Numbered from the stretch's first letter, positions 7,131 to 15,599 are shown. The stretch is DNA of 25,213 nucleotides from JAKEGK01 sp036507695 (GCA_036507695.1 DATCIR010000280.1:1-25213); one strand, 5' to 3'. The notes: generated from the sequence alone by a model not told the origin. Program-made: numbers and translations.

Positions 7131-8081
7131 TCAAGAGACCTGTTGAGTGGTGATGGCGCGAAACACGTCATCCAAGCGCCCGTGAACAATATGCAGGTTT
7201 TCAACATCCCAGTTACTGTTGCGCGCCAGATGACTCACGTCCGAAATCGGTGCGTGTTCACCCGACGGGTATACTCTAAACGTGACCCGTCCATCCGCCG
7301 CCGAAAGTTTTTCAACCGACTTCACATTAGCGATTTGCTCCAGCGCGCGGGCGACCGGTTCCGGTGTGTTGGTGCGCACGGTAATTTCAACGGTGTTGTG
7401 AACCGGCGACTTGGCGTGCAGGCTGGCGGGTGTGCCGTCGGCGATAAGCCGGCCGTTCGCAATGATGATCGCGCGGGAACAAACCGCGTCGACTTCTTCC
7501 AGGATATGGGTTGACAGGATGATGGCTTTTTCCGCGGCCATGTCCTTGATCAGCGCGCGCACTTCGTATTTTTGATTGGGATCCAGGCCATCGGTGGGTT
7601 CGTCGAGAACCAGCACTTCGGGATCGTGGAGAATCGCCTGGGCCAGACCGACCCGGCGCTTGAAACCTTTGGATAAGGTTTCGATAGGCTTGTTGACCAC
7701 CGGTCCAAGGTTAACCTTGGCAATCATTTCCGCAACACGCCGGGATTTTTCCGCTCCGCGCAGGCCGCGAATTTCAGCAATGAAGTGCAGGAAAGTTTCC
7801 GGGGTCATATCGCTGTAGAGCGGTGCGCCTTCCGGCAAATAACCGATGCGTGCTTTAACCGCGACGGGGTTTTCAGCGATATTGTCGCTACCGACTTTTA
7901 TAACACCTGAATCCGGTGTCAAAAAGCCGGTCAGCATTTTCATGGTCGTGGATTTCCCGGCTCCGTTGGGACCCAGGAATCCGAGTACTTCACCTTTGTT
8001 GACGCTAAAGGAAATGTTATTGACTGCGATGAATGATCCGAAAGTTTTTTTTAAATGCGATACTTCAACCATCACTCCCAT
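7131..8081 (-). CDS. ABC transporter ATP-binding protein (GldA-like)
   Basis: A 316-residue ABC ATPase and the first gene of the four-gene operon. All nucleotide-binding motifs are intact: Walker A GPNGAGKST (37-45), the YLPEGAPLY stretch where the Q-loop sits (81-89), a degenerate signature LSKGFKRRVGLAQ (136-148), Walker B VLVLDEPTDGLDP (156-168), and the switch histidine in STHILEE (His192). The GYLPE-PLY variant and SKGF signature are typical of ATPases paired with ABC-2 permeases such as GldA. A C-terminal domain of about 100 residues follows (ITVRTNTPEP and onward). Start: ATG at 8081 with AAGGGA eight bases upstream. Another ATG nine bases inside has a site placed too close. The gene is followed by its permease after 12 bases. 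Confidence 0.93.
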   Translation of the reverse strand: MGVMVEVSHLKKTFGSFIAVNNISFSVNKGEVLGFLGPNGAGKSTTMKMLTGFLTPDSGVIKVGSDNIAENPVAVKARIGYLPEGAPLYSDMTPETFLHFIAEIRGLRGAEKSRRVAEMIAKVNLGPVVNKPIETLSKGFKRRVGLAQAILHDPEVLVLDEPTDGLDPNQKYEVRALIKDMAAEKAIILSTHILEEVDAVCSRAIIIANGRLIADGTPASLHAKSPVHNTVEITVRTNTPEPVARALEQIANVKSVEKLSAADGRVTFRVYPSGEHAPISDVSHLARNSNWDVENLHIVHGRLDDVFRAITTQQVS

Positions 8082-8333
8082 TCTGTTTATCCCTTTTTTG
8101 CGGTTGAACCGGTTCCAAAAATAATAAAACGATTTTCAGACATGTGGCCGCGCGGATTGTTCCGCAAATGAGCGGCGTCTGCCAGGCTTTCCAGAGTTCG
8201 CGCTGCGGTGAATCCGGGAACATACCAGATTATCCGCCGCCTTGATACAACACATTGCCAGGGCTGGTGCTGCGGAACTTGCGAAAGGCGACTAACGCCA
8301 GGGGCGCAGAGCACTCGGTCCCAGGCGGAAAAA

Positions 8334-8362
8334 ATAGTAGAGAATACCAAAATCACTGTCAA
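8334..8362 (-). promoter_or_regulatory. sigma-70 promoter for the ABC/GldG operon
   Basis: On the minus strand a perfect -35 TTGACA (8362-8357) is followed after exactly 17 bases by a -10 TACTAT (8339-8334, one mismatch from TATAAT in the centre). Transcription would start near 8327 and run into the ABC ATPase gene with a 5' leader of about 245 bases. It is the best promoter match in the window. Confidence 0.75.
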
Positions 8363-8377
8363 GCCGGCCAAACCGCC

Positions 8378-8425
8378 ATCGCCTGGGCTTACTATTTAAA
8401 GATCGCCTGGGCTTACTATTTAAAG
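8378..8425. repeat. 24-bp perfect tandem duplication upstream of a promoter
   Basis: The same 24 bases occur at 8378-8401 and 8402-8425, head to tail with no mismatch. The unit begins ATCGCCTGGG and ends CTATTTAAAG. It lies 16 bp upstream of the -35 of the ABC-operon promoter, where an activator or repressor could bind. It may equally be a recent slippage product. Confidence 0.9.
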
Positions 8426-8877
8426 AATGAAAGAATAAGGGCCGGCAATCCCGTGTTGCGGATTTCGAGGCATTCAGCGAATAAAAGACAGTATAGCGGT
8501 TTGGCCGAATTATAAACAAAAAATGCCGGGATTTTCAAATTAAAGTAATTTCTAGAATAAACCGGGCGTCTTGAGGATTCACTTTAAGTTAGCAGCAGGC
8601 AGCGGCATCGCTTTCCAAAGCCGCTCACTCAGCGTTTAATTTTTCGAAGTTAATGTAGAGCATGAGGTCCGCTGACGCCGGTGCGGTGATAATGTTAGCG
8701 CGTGATTGATGCTTCGCTGATGTTTGGTGTTAACAAATTTTCATTGGCAAAAAATCGCAATACAAATTTCGTATTCGTGTGTTGCCGGCATCACGAACCA
8801 TGTTGCAGCTGTGTAATAAAACATTAGCAGTTTTTAAAAGCATTGGTTATTATTCACACCTGATGCGCGTTAAAAGC

Positions 8878-8905
8878 TTGCAGAGTTTAAAATCTTTGCT
8901 ATGTT
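8878..8905 (+). promoter_or_regulatory. candidate promoter for minC
   Basis: TTGCAG (8878-8883), a 16-base AT-rich spacer, then TATGTT (8900-8905). Each hexamer has four matches to consensus. The predicted start near 8912 puts the 16-bp repeat array inside the minC leader. Confidence 0.35.
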
Positions 8906-8941
8906 GATACGAACGAAGTGCAATTTGTTTTTATGCGCGGC

Positions 8942-8989
8942 ATTTAGAGTACGTATTATTTAGAGTACGTATTATTTAGAGTACGTATT
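8942..8989. repeat. three perfect 16-bp tandem copies upstream of minC
   Basis: The unit ATTTAGAGTACGTATT occurs at 8942-8957, 8958-8973 and 8974-8989 without mismatch, followed by a decayed fourth copy (AGAGTACG at 8993-9000, phase shifted by one base). The last full copy ends 59 bp before the minC start. Each unit contains the palindrome GTAC. The array resembles iterons in form, but no replication gene is nearby. Confidence 0.95.
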
Positions 8990-9048
8990 ATAAGAGTACG
9001 CATGAAAGTAAATGATGTAGCACTCGTCACTATGACTTTAGAGCCTCT

Positions 9049-9870
9049 ATGGATACGGTTAGGACCGATAAGGCCGACACAACACTCGTATTAGATAACT
9101 CACCAGATGATTCTGCGATTGAAATTAAAGGATCAGTCTTTACCCTCCCTGTCTTAAAAATTTGTACTCCCGATACCGATCAGCTCGAAAAGGCATTGAA
9201 AAAACATTTGGCCCAGTCCTTAAGTTTTTTCAAGAACGCGCCTATCGTGATTGACCTTGAGCGCATCAAGCAATTAAAGACCGCACTTGATTTTAAAGCC
9301 CTGACGCGGTTACTGCGCGCCCAGCAACTGGTGCCGGTTGCCGTGCAAAAAGGCAGCCTCGAGCAGCACCTGGAAGCGGAAAAGGCCGGATTGGCGATTT
9401 TGACGGGACAGGCTTCAACGAAAACCAAGCAACCGGACGTGGCTTCGGTAAGACAAGCAACATCGAGCCAGGATAGTTCTGAAGATTCTGGAGGACGCAC
9501 CGCGGATCGCGAGGTGGCGCCGGTAACGTCCGCAAACGCGGCTACCAAGATGGTTACCCAGCCCATACGCTCCGGGCAGCGCATTTACGCGAGGGGTGGC
9601 GACTTAATTGTGCTGGCGGCGGTGAATGCCGGCGCGGAAGTGATGGCGGATGGCAATATTCATATTTACGCGCCGCTGCGCGGCCGGGCGTTGGCTGGCG
9701 TGCAAGGCGACCAGAATTCACGTATATTTTGCCATTGCATGGAAGCGGAATTAATCGCCATCGCTGGATCATACCGGGTGTTTGAAGACAAGGTGCCTGC
9801 CGAATTTCGGCAAAAGGCCGTGCAAATTTGTTTGCGTGGAGAGCAGTTGGATGTCGTGCTGTTGCAATAA
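9049..9870 (+). CDS. minC: septum site-determining protein MinC
   Basis: A 273-residue MinC, the FtsZ-polymerisation inhibitor that MinD carries to the membrane to block division near the poles. The N-terminal FtsZ-inhibiting domain spans roughly residues 20-110. A Ser/Thr/Gln-rich linker (about 120-160) follows, then the beta-helix dimerisation domain, which binds MinD (about 164-273). The C-terminal domain has the strong family signature: RSGQRIYARGGDLIVL, then NAGAEVMADGNIHIYAPLRGRALAG, then SRIFC. It is somewhat longer than E. coli MinC because of the linker. Start: the ATG at 9049 gives the expected N-terminus, although the ribosome-binding site (TAGAG) is weak. minD follows after 185 bp rather than the usual short gap, so minD may have its own promoter. 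Confidence 0.95.
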   Translation: MDTVRTDKADTTLVLDNSPDDSAIEIKGSVFTLPVLKICTPDTDQLEKALKKHLAQSLSFFKNAPIVIDLERIKQLKTALDFKALTRLLRAQQLVPVAVQKGSLEQHLEAEKAGLAILTGQASTKTKQPDVASVRQATSSQDSSEDSGGRTADREVAPVTSANAATKMVTQPIRSGQRIYARGGDLIVLAAVNAGAEVMADGNIHIYAPLRGRALAGVQGDQNSRIFCHCMEAELIAIAGSYRVFEDKVPAEFRQKAVQICLRGEQLDVVLLQ

Positions 9871-10055
9871 TGGGTTAATGGTTAATACAGCATTAGCCAA
9901 TGCACTAATGCACTATAGACCAATGACCAAGAGCAACAGCGGCAAAAACGAACAACAGTTAAGTAACAGGTAAGTAAAGTTGATAGTCGCGGATTTTGAT
10001 CGTTCCTACGAGGATGAAGCTTGATGATTTTTGTTTACGATAGCGGGAGGCATAT
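9871..10055. repeat. minC-minD gap with short tandem duplications
   Basis: A 185-bp gap that contains two adjacent perfect micro-duplications: GGTTAAT twice starting near 9873, and AATGCACT twice (9899-9906, 9907-9914). A Shine-Dalgarno-like GGGAGG (10044-10049) precedes minD by six bases. No terminator hairpin was seen, so read-through from minC is possible. Confidence 0.6.
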
Positions 10056-10865
10056 ATGGCCAAAATAATCGTTGTCACCTCCGGTAAAGGTGGCGTTGGT
10101 AAAACCACAACCAGCGCCAGTTTTGCGACGGGGTTGGCAAAACGCGGATACAAGACTGTGGTCATTGATTTTGACGTGGGTCTTCGCAACCTTGATCTCA
10201 TCATGGGGTGTGAACGCCGGGTGGTATATGACTTTATTAATGTAATTCAAGGCGAGGCTTCCCTGGTCCAGGCTCTGATCAAGGACAAACGCGTTGACAC
10301 CCTGAACATACTTCCAGCGTCGCAAACACGGGATAAGGATGCGCTGACACAGGCGGGGGTAGAGCGGGTGCTGAATGACTTGCGCAAGACGCATGACTAC
10401 ATCGTTTGCGACTCACCCGCGGGTATCGAAACAGGCGCCATTATGGCGCTTTATTATGCTGACGAAGCCTTGGTGGTAACCAACCCGGAAGTGTCGTCGG
10501 TCAGGGACTCCGACCGTATTCTTGGGATTCTGCAGGCGAAGTCCAAACGCGCAATCGACGGCGCTGAACCTATCAAGGAGCATTTGCTAATAACCCGCTA
10601 TGATCCGGTTCGGGTCGAGAATGGCGAGATGTTGAGTATCGAGGATATTACCGACCTGCTGGGTATTCCGCTCATCGGTGTTGTCCCTGAATCGCAGTCG
10701 GTGCTGCAAGCGTCCAATTCCGGGGTACCGGTGGTACTGGATGATAAAAGCGACAGTGGCGCTGCGTATCTGGATGTTGTGGCCCGTTTTCTTGGAGAAG
10801 ACCGGCCGATGCGCTTTATCGATGTGGAGAAAAAAGGTTTCCTGAAACGTCTATTTGGAACTTAA
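10056..10865 (+). CDS. minD: septum site-determining ATPase MinD
   Basis: A 269-residue MinD, the membrane-cycling ATPase that recruits MinC and is displaced by MinE, producing pole-to-pole oscillation. It has the deviant Walker A GKGGVGKT (residues 10-17, with the extra lysine K11 typical of the ParA/MinD group), the DFDVGLRNLDLIMGCERR switch block near residue 40, CDSPAGIETGA (Walker B region), and TNPEVSSVRDSDRI. The C-terminus KKGFLKRLFG is the amphipathic membrane-targeting helix. All key residues are present and the length is standard. The ATG has GGGAGG six bases upstream. minE begins four bases after the stop codon, so the two are co-translated. Confidence 0.97.
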   Translation: MAKIIVVTSGKGGVGKTTTSASFATGLAKRGYKTVVIDFDVGLRNLDLIMGCERRVVYDFINVIQGEASLVQALIKDKRVDTLNILPASQTRDKDALTQAGVERVLNDLRKTHDYIVCDSPAGIETGAIMALYYADEALVVTNPEVSSVRDSDRILGILQAKSKRAIDGAEPIKEHLLITRYDPVRVENGEMLSIEDITDLLGIPLIGVVPESQSVLQASNSGVPVVLDDKSDSGAAYLDVVARFLGEDRPMRFIDVEKKGFLKRLFGT

Positions 10866-10869
10866 GATT

Positions 10870-11154
10870 ATGACATTATTAAACTACTTTCTAGGCCGAA
10901 GAAAGAAAACTGCGACCGTTGCCAAGGAGCGGCTGCAAATCATTCTTGCCCGGGAGCATGCGGATCGTAACGGCCCTGACTTTTTGCCGGATCTGAAGAA
11001 GGATATTCTCGAAGTAGTCGCGAAATATGTGACGATCGATCCGGAGCGTATCCAGGTTCATCTGGACAAGAATGGGGACATGGAAATTCTAGAGTTGAAT
11101 ATTATATTGCCCGACAAGCCACCGCAACCACAAAAAGTTGCTGTGCGCAGTTGA
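10870..11154 (+). CDS. minE: cell division topological specificity factor MinE
   Basis: A 94-residue MinE that stimulates MinD ATPase and keeps MinCD away from midcell. The N-terminal MTLLNYFLGRRKK is the membrane-binding and anti-MinCD segment, ARERLQIIL-type residues (here AKERLQIILAREHADR) form the MinD-contact helix or strand, and DFLPDLKKDILEVVAKYV with the following strands forms the dimeric topological-specificity domain. The ATG at 10870 is four bases after minD, and a TTG 15 bases earlier would overlap minD and add residues not seen in the family. The stop codon lies inside a short duplicated segment (see 11134-11172), so the last residues, KVAVRS, may have been shaped by that event. 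Confidence 0.95.
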   Translation: MTLLNYFLGRRKKTATVAKERLQIILAREHADRNGPDFLPDLKKDILEVVAKYVTIDPERIQVHLDKNGDMEILELNIILPDKPPQPQKVAVRS

Positions 11155-11172
11155 AAGTTGGCTGTGCGCAGT
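11134..11172. repeat. imperfect duplication across the minE stop codon
   Basis: AAAGTTG plus CTGTGCGCAGT occurs at 11134-11151 and again at 11154-11172 with one extra G between the two blocks. The first copy encodes the last residues of MinE and the second lies just past the stop. Confidence 0.85.
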
Positions 11173-11202
11173 CAAGGCAGGTGGTAGTGGTATTAGCGTC
11201 GC

Positions 11203-11223
11203 CAAAGGTCAAAGGTCAAAGGT
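11203..11223. repeat. 7-bp unit repeated three times
   Basis: CAAAGGT occurs three times without mismatch in the gap between the convergent minE and RND pump genes. No terminator with a T-run was found in this gap. A short palindrome TTAGCGCTAA (11232-11241) is too small to terminate alone. Confidence 0.85.
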
Positions 11224-11279
11224 CAACAAGTTAGCGCTAAAAAATTTAAACAACAACAAACCCGTCACTCACAATAAAA

Positions 11280-14200
11280 TTATTGGGCTGCTGCTGCGCC
11301 TTGGCCTGCCGCGAGTTTCCGGTAATTTACGCTGTAATATAAAACCGGAATAATGAACAGCGTGAGTAACGTGGAAATCATCACGCCGAAGATCAATGAT
11401 ATCGCCAATCCATTAAAGATCGGATCATCCAGTATAAAGAGAGCGCCCAGCATTGCGGCCAGGCCGGTAAGGATGATGGGTTTGGCGCGTACGGCGCCGG
11501 AACGAATCACCGCTGCTTGAAGACTGACCCCGGCCTTTAGCTGTTCATTGATAAAATCCACCAGCAATATTGAATTACGGACAATAATGCCTGCCAGCGC
11601 AATCATGCCGATCATGGACGTGGCGGTGAATTGGGATTGCAGCAGCGCATGGCCGGGCATGACGCCGATGATGGTCAGTGGAATCGGCGCCATGATAATG
11701 AGCGGCACCATGTAGGAGCGGAATTGCGCCACTACCAGCAGGTAAATCAATACAATTCCCACCGCATACGCAATCCCCATGTCGCGGAAGGTTTCATAGG
11801 TCACTTGCCATTCGCCATCCCATTTTATGCTGTAGCGATAGGGATCGCCAGGCTGGGTAATGAAAAACTGGTCCAGTTGGTACTGGTTTTCGAAAACCTT
11901 GTCATTGAGTTGTCCAACCATGTCAAACATGCCGTACAGGGGGCTATCGAGGTTGCCGGCCAGGTCGCCGGTGACAAAGGTAAACGGCAGCAGGTCTTTA
12001 TGGTAAATCGCTGAGTCGCGTTCGCTGTCCCGCGCAGTGACAAAATCCGCCAGGGGTATTGCTTGGCCCTGTTGGTTGCGTACGCGCAGGTTCAGTAGTG
12101 TATTGATGTCGGATTTGTCCGCACTGGAAACCTCGATGCGAATGGGGGTGGGGAATTTAACGATATCGCCGTGTAAATAACTGACATCGTTACCGGACAC
12201 CGCTGTTGTCAGAACTTCAACCATGTTTTGTTGGTTGATACCCAGGAGTGCCGCCTTGGCGGTGTCAACCTCCAGTACATATTTCGCAGCTCTGGCCTCA
12301 ACGCTGTCATCAACGTCGGTAATGTCCGGGGTATTCTCAAATACGGCGCGAATTTCCTTGGCGACCCGGCGTTGGCCCTGATAATCGAGCCCATAGATTT
12401 CCGCCACGATGGGTGATAATACGGGAGGTCCGGGCGGCACTTCGACGATTTTTACGTCGCCACCATGGCGATGGGCAATTTCCCGGATCGGTTGCCTTAC
12501 CTCGAGGGCGATCTCGTGGCTCTTGCGCGTGCGCTGTTCCTTGTCAACCAGGTTCACCTGAACATCACCCATGTAGGCTTGTTCGCGCAAGTAATACTGG
12601 CGAACCAGGCCGTTAAAATTGATGGGCGCGGCGGTGCCCGCGTAAATCTGGTAGTCAGCAACTTCCGGTACGGTTTTGAGAAAGACGCCGATTTCATTCA
12701 ACACCTGGTTGGTCTTTTCGACACTGGTCCCTTCAGGCATATCCAGCACTACTTGGAATTCGGATTTGTTATCAAACGGCAACATCTTCAGAACCACGGC
12801 GTTAAATACCGGCAGGGAAACAGAAATCAGGATCAGCAGCATGACCGCGGCAAATAACAGCCGGCGTCTGCGTTTGCCGGTTTCCGTTCCGAGAAACGGG
12901 CCCATCGCCGATTCAAAGAGACGTTGTAGTTTATAATCCAATGACGATGCAGAATGGGACACGGCAGCGGCATGGCTGCCCGGCAACAACTTGCAGGCTA
13001 GCCAGGGCGTAATAATAAATGCAACAGCCAGGGAGATCAGCATTCCCATGCTGGCATTGATCGGTATCGGGCTCATGTAAGGCCCCATCAGCCCGGTGAC
13101 AAACGCCATCGGCAGCAGGGCGGCGATAACCGTAAATGTCGCCAGAATGGTTGGTCCGCCCACTTCGTCGACCGCCAACGGTATCGCCTGCCGAAGCGAT
13201 TTATCCCCTTGCTGAAGGTGGCGGTGAATGTTCTCTACCACCACGATGGCGTCGTCAACCAGAATGCCGATGGAAAAAATCAGCGCGAACAGGGAAACGC
13301 GGTTAATGGTAAAACCATAGGCCCAGGAGGCGAACAGGGTAATGGTCAGGGTAATAATTACCGCAACGCCGACAATAACTGCTTCGCGCAGGCCCAGCGT
13401 TAAAAACACCAATAACACCACCGATGCGGTGGCAAACAAGAGTTTGCTGATCAATTTGTTGGCTTTGTCGTTGGCGGTTGCGCCATAATTCCGGGTGACG
13501 CTGACCGTGATACCGTTGGGAATAATCGTGCCCTGGAGTTTTTCCAAACGGTCGATGATGTTATTGGAAATGTCGACCGCGTTTTCGCCGGCTTTTTTTG
13601 CGATAGCCATGGTAATGGCGGGGTAGAGACTGCCGGCCGGATGCTGCGCGGATGCCGCGGCGGACCCAATGCCCATCGTCACGAACTGCTCGGGTTGATC
13701 AGGGCCCAGGGTGACCTGCGCGACATCACGCAGAAAAACCGGCGCATTGTTATGCACCGCCACGACCAGCTGGGCAACGTCATCGGCATTGCTGAAATAG
13801 CTGCCGAATTGCAGGATCAATTCCTGATTATTGTTTACTGTGGCGGCGTTATTACTGGATTGATTAGCGCTCTGTAAAGCCAGTTTGAGGTCGGACACAG
13901 TCAGGTTGTAGGCCGCCAGGGTGTTGATGTCGGGAACCACGTGCACCACCCGGTGCACTGAACCAATGGAATAAATATCGCGGGTGCCCTTGATTCTTTT
14001 TAGTTCAACTTCCAAAGTATGGGCGACTTGCTGGACATCGTAGGCGGTGATGGACGGCGATTCACTCCACAAGGTAAGGGCGACAATGGGTACATCATCG
14101 ATACCCATGGGTTTAATAAGAGGCTGAGCGATGCCCAGATTTTCCGGTAACCAGTCCTGATTGGAAAATATGGCGTTATACAAGCGCACGATAGCCTGGG

Positions 14201-14525
14201 TGCGGTCTTCGCCGACTTCAAACTGCACGGTCAGTACCGCCATGCCCGGTTGTGATACTGAATACACGTGCTTGATGCCGTCGATTTCCGACAGCACCTG
14301 TTCGGCGGGTGTGCTGACCAGTTGCTCGACTTCCTTGCTGGAGGCGCCCGGGAACGCCACGAACACATTGGCGAAGGTGACATTGATCTGCGGCTCTTCT
14401 TCTTTGGGCGTGACGAGCACCGCAAATACGCCCATTAGTATGCCTACTAATGCCAGCAGGGGTGTTAACTCGGACGTTAAAAAGCGATTGGCGATTTTTC
14501 CGGAAAAACCAAGCTTGTTATTCAT
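11280..14525 (-). CDS. RND efflux pump inner-membrane transporter (AcrB family)
   Basis: A 1081-residue RND transporter, near the usual size (about 1050). It has an N-terminal helix (about 20-38), a large periplasmic loop beginning KEEEPQINVTFANVFVAFPGAS, a block of helices from about 360, a second periplasmic loop, and a second helix block to the C-terminus. The proton-relay pair is present in TM4 as GILVDDAIVVVENIHRHL (D424, D425). In the TM10 motif, where AcrB has a lysine, this protein reads GIIVRNSILLVDF with arginine at about 983, so it belongs to a divergent AcrB-like clade and not the heavy-metal (CusA) group. The adaptor gene is 24 bases upstream in the same operon. No outer-membrane channel gene is in the window, so a shared TolC-type partner is likely. 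Substrates are unknown. Confidence 0.92.
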   Translation of the reverse strand: MNNKLGFSGKIANRFLTSELTPLLALVGILMGVFAVLVTPKEEEPQINVTFANVFVAFPGASSKEVEQLVSTPAEQVLSEIDGIKHVYSVSQPGMAVLTVQFEVGEDRTQAIVRLYNAIFSNQDWLPENLGIAQPLIKPMGIDDVPIVALTLWSESPSITAYDVQQVAHTLEVELKRIKGTRDIYSIGSVHRVVHVVPDINTLAAYNLTVSDLKLALQSANQSSNNAATVNNNQELILQFGSYFSNADDVAQLVVAVHNNAPVFLRDVAQVTLGPDQPEQFVTMGIGSAAASAQHPAGSLYPAITMAIAKKAGENAVDISNNIIDRLEKLQGTIIPNGITVSVTRNYGATANDKANKLISKLLFATASVVLLVFLTLGLREAVIVGVAVIITLTITLFASWAYGFTINRVSLFALIFSIGILVDDAIVVVENIHRHLQQGDKSLRQAIPLAVDEVGGPTILATFTVIAALLPMAFVTGLMGPYMSPIPINASMGMLISLAVAFIITPWLACKLLPGSHAAAVSHSASSLDYKLQRLFESAMGPFLGTETGKRRRRLLFAAVMLLILISVSLPVFNAVVLKMLPFDNKSEFQVVLDMPEGTSVEKTNQVLNEIGVFLKTVPEVADYQIYAGTAAPINFNGLVRQYYLREQAYMGDVQVNLVDKEQRTRKSHEIALEVRQPIREIAHRHGGDVKIVEVPPGPPVLSPIVAEIYGLDYQGQRRVAKEIRAVFENTPDITDVDDSVEARAAKYVLEVDTAKAALLGINQQNMVEVLTTAVSGNDVSYLHGDIVKFPTPIRIEVSSADKSDINTLLNLRVRNQQGQAIPLADFVTARDSERDSAIYHKDLLPFTFVTGDLAGNLDSPLYGMFDMVGQLNDKVFENQYQLDQFFITQPGDPYRYSIKWDGEWQVTYETFRDMGIAYAVGIVLIYLLVVAQFRSYMVPLIIMAPIPLTIIGVMPGHALLQSQFTATSMIGMIALAGIIVRNSILLVDFINEQLKAGVSLQAAVIRSGAVRAKPIILTGLAAMLGALFILDDPIFNGLAISLIFGVMISTLLTLFIIPVLYYSVNYRKLAAGQGAAAAQ

Positions 14526-14549
14526 GATGGGAAATTCATCCGGCAGGTG

Positions 14550-15599
14550 TTATTGCTGCGCCTGCTCTTTTAGATAAACGCCGGCGCGCACCGGGTCCAA
14601 GGCAATCGTGTCACCCGGTTCCAGCCCGGCGAGTATATCCACGGTATTGTCGGTATTTTCCCTGCCCAAGCGAATTTGCCGCAACGCAATCTGGCGATCC
14701 TTTAGCACGTAGACGGCCTGCAGTTCGCTGCGTTGCACAATAGCCTGCCTGGGAATCCGCATTTTTTGTTCTTCACCGGTAGTGAACTGGATTTTGACCA
14801 TATAGCCTGGATTGATACCTTTTGGCACGGAGGGTAATTTTATCCGTACTTTATAGGCGTGGGTAACGGGATCGGCTTCGGGATAAACCGTAATCATACT
14901 GGAATGCAAGGCTTCCTGACCATCAGCCGCAATCAAAATAGTCGCTTGGGTGGCGGAGCGAATCTGATTCACAATGGACTGCGGAACATGCGTTACCGCG
15001 CGCAGTGCATTGAGAGAGAATCCGGTGAACAGCGGTTGTCCCACCTTGGCCATTTCTCCGAGTTCCACATGCCGTTCCGCAACGATACCGGAATAGGGTG
15101 CTTTAACCACGGTATACTTTAACTGTTCCAGAACTTCTTTCACCGCCGCTTGCGCCGCGGACCGGCGTTGTGCCGCCGCTTTTAGTTCCGCTTCGGCTTG
15201 GTCGTAAGCCGATTGAGATACCAATTGGCGGGCAAAGACTTCCTTGATGCGGGTGAATTCTGAGAGTGCAATATTATATTGAGCTTCGGTTTCACTGACA
15301 TTGGCTTCCACTCCCGATAAGCGCGCGCGGGTTGCGGCATCCGTGATGCGCACCAGGACTTTGCCTTGTTCCACAAAGTCATCCACATCGAAATTGATTT
15401 CACTGATGCGGCCGCTGGTTTCCGAGGATACGGTGGCGCGTCGAATGGCTTCGATGGCGCCATCGAACGTTTGGTATTTAGGGTAAGTTTGGTAATTAGC
15501 CGTGTGCAGATCAAACGGCAGTTCTGCCGCGGTGACTGTATTGGTAAGGTTGAGTATCACACCGAGCGTTGTGAGGAATGAGCGAATCGTTGTGTGCAT
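14550..15599 (-). CDS. RND efflux periplasmic adaptor (HlyD/AcrA family)
   Basis: A protein of about 349 residues that would bridge the RND pump to an outer-membrane channel. Order: a signal peptide (MHTTIRSFLTTLGVILNL to TAA), without a lipobox cysteine, so it is not an AcrA-type lipoprotein. Next come the first lipoyl half (SGRISEINFDVDDFVEQG), an alpha-helical hairpin (about 90-155), the second lipoyl half (KAPYSGIVAERHVELGEMAKVG), a beta-barrel domain, and a membrane-proximal domain (IPRQAIVQRSELQAVYVL). The frame opens 15 bases earlier, but the ATG at 15599 has GAGG seven bases upstream while the earlier ATG overlaps that site. It is the first gene of a two-gene operon with the pump. Confidence 0.92.
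   Translation of the reverse strand: MHTTIRSFLTTLGVILNLTNTVTAAELPFDLHTANYQTYPKYQTFDGAIEAIRRATVSSETSGRISEINFDVDDFVEQGKVLVRITDAATRARLSGVEANVSETEAQYNIALSEFTRIKEVFARQLVSQSAYDQAEAELKAAAQRRSAAQAAVKEVLEQLKYTVVKAPYSGIVAERHVELGEMAKVGQPLFTGFSLNALRAVTHVPQSIVNQIRSATQATILIAADGQEALHSSMITVYPEADPVTHAYKVRIKLPSVPKGINPGYMVKIQFTTGEEQKMRIPRQAIVQRSELQAVYVLKDRQIALRQIRLGRENTDNTVDILAGLEPGDTIALDPVRAGVYLKEQAQQ

Larger units (their letters stand above)
8082..9048. other. divergent gap between the ABC operon and min
   Basis: A 967-bp region between the ABC operon (minus) and minC (plus). The half nearest the ABC operon holds a strong minus-strand promoter (8334-8362) and its putative leader of about 245 bases. Next comes a 24-bp tandem duplication (8378-8425). 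The half nearest minC is AT-rich, with a plausible plus-strand promoter (8878-8905) and a three-copy 16-bp array (8942-8989). Frames of up to 94 codons exist on both strands but have no ribosome-binding site and no recognisable protein features. Confidence 0.6.

Noticed and set aside
8087..8371. A 94-codon minus-strand frame upstream of the ABC ATPase
   Set aside because: Its start lies upstream of the predicted transcription start, there is no ribosome-binding site, and the composition is not protein-like.
8255..8515. An 86-codon plus-strand frame where the 24-bp duplication reads as a repeated octapeptide
   Set aside because: The octapeptide repeat follows only from 24 being a multiple of three. 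No start signal or family was seen.
8942..8989. CRISPR array or plasmid-type replication origin
   Set aside because: Units are contiguous 16-mers without spacers, and there is no cas or rep gene nearby.
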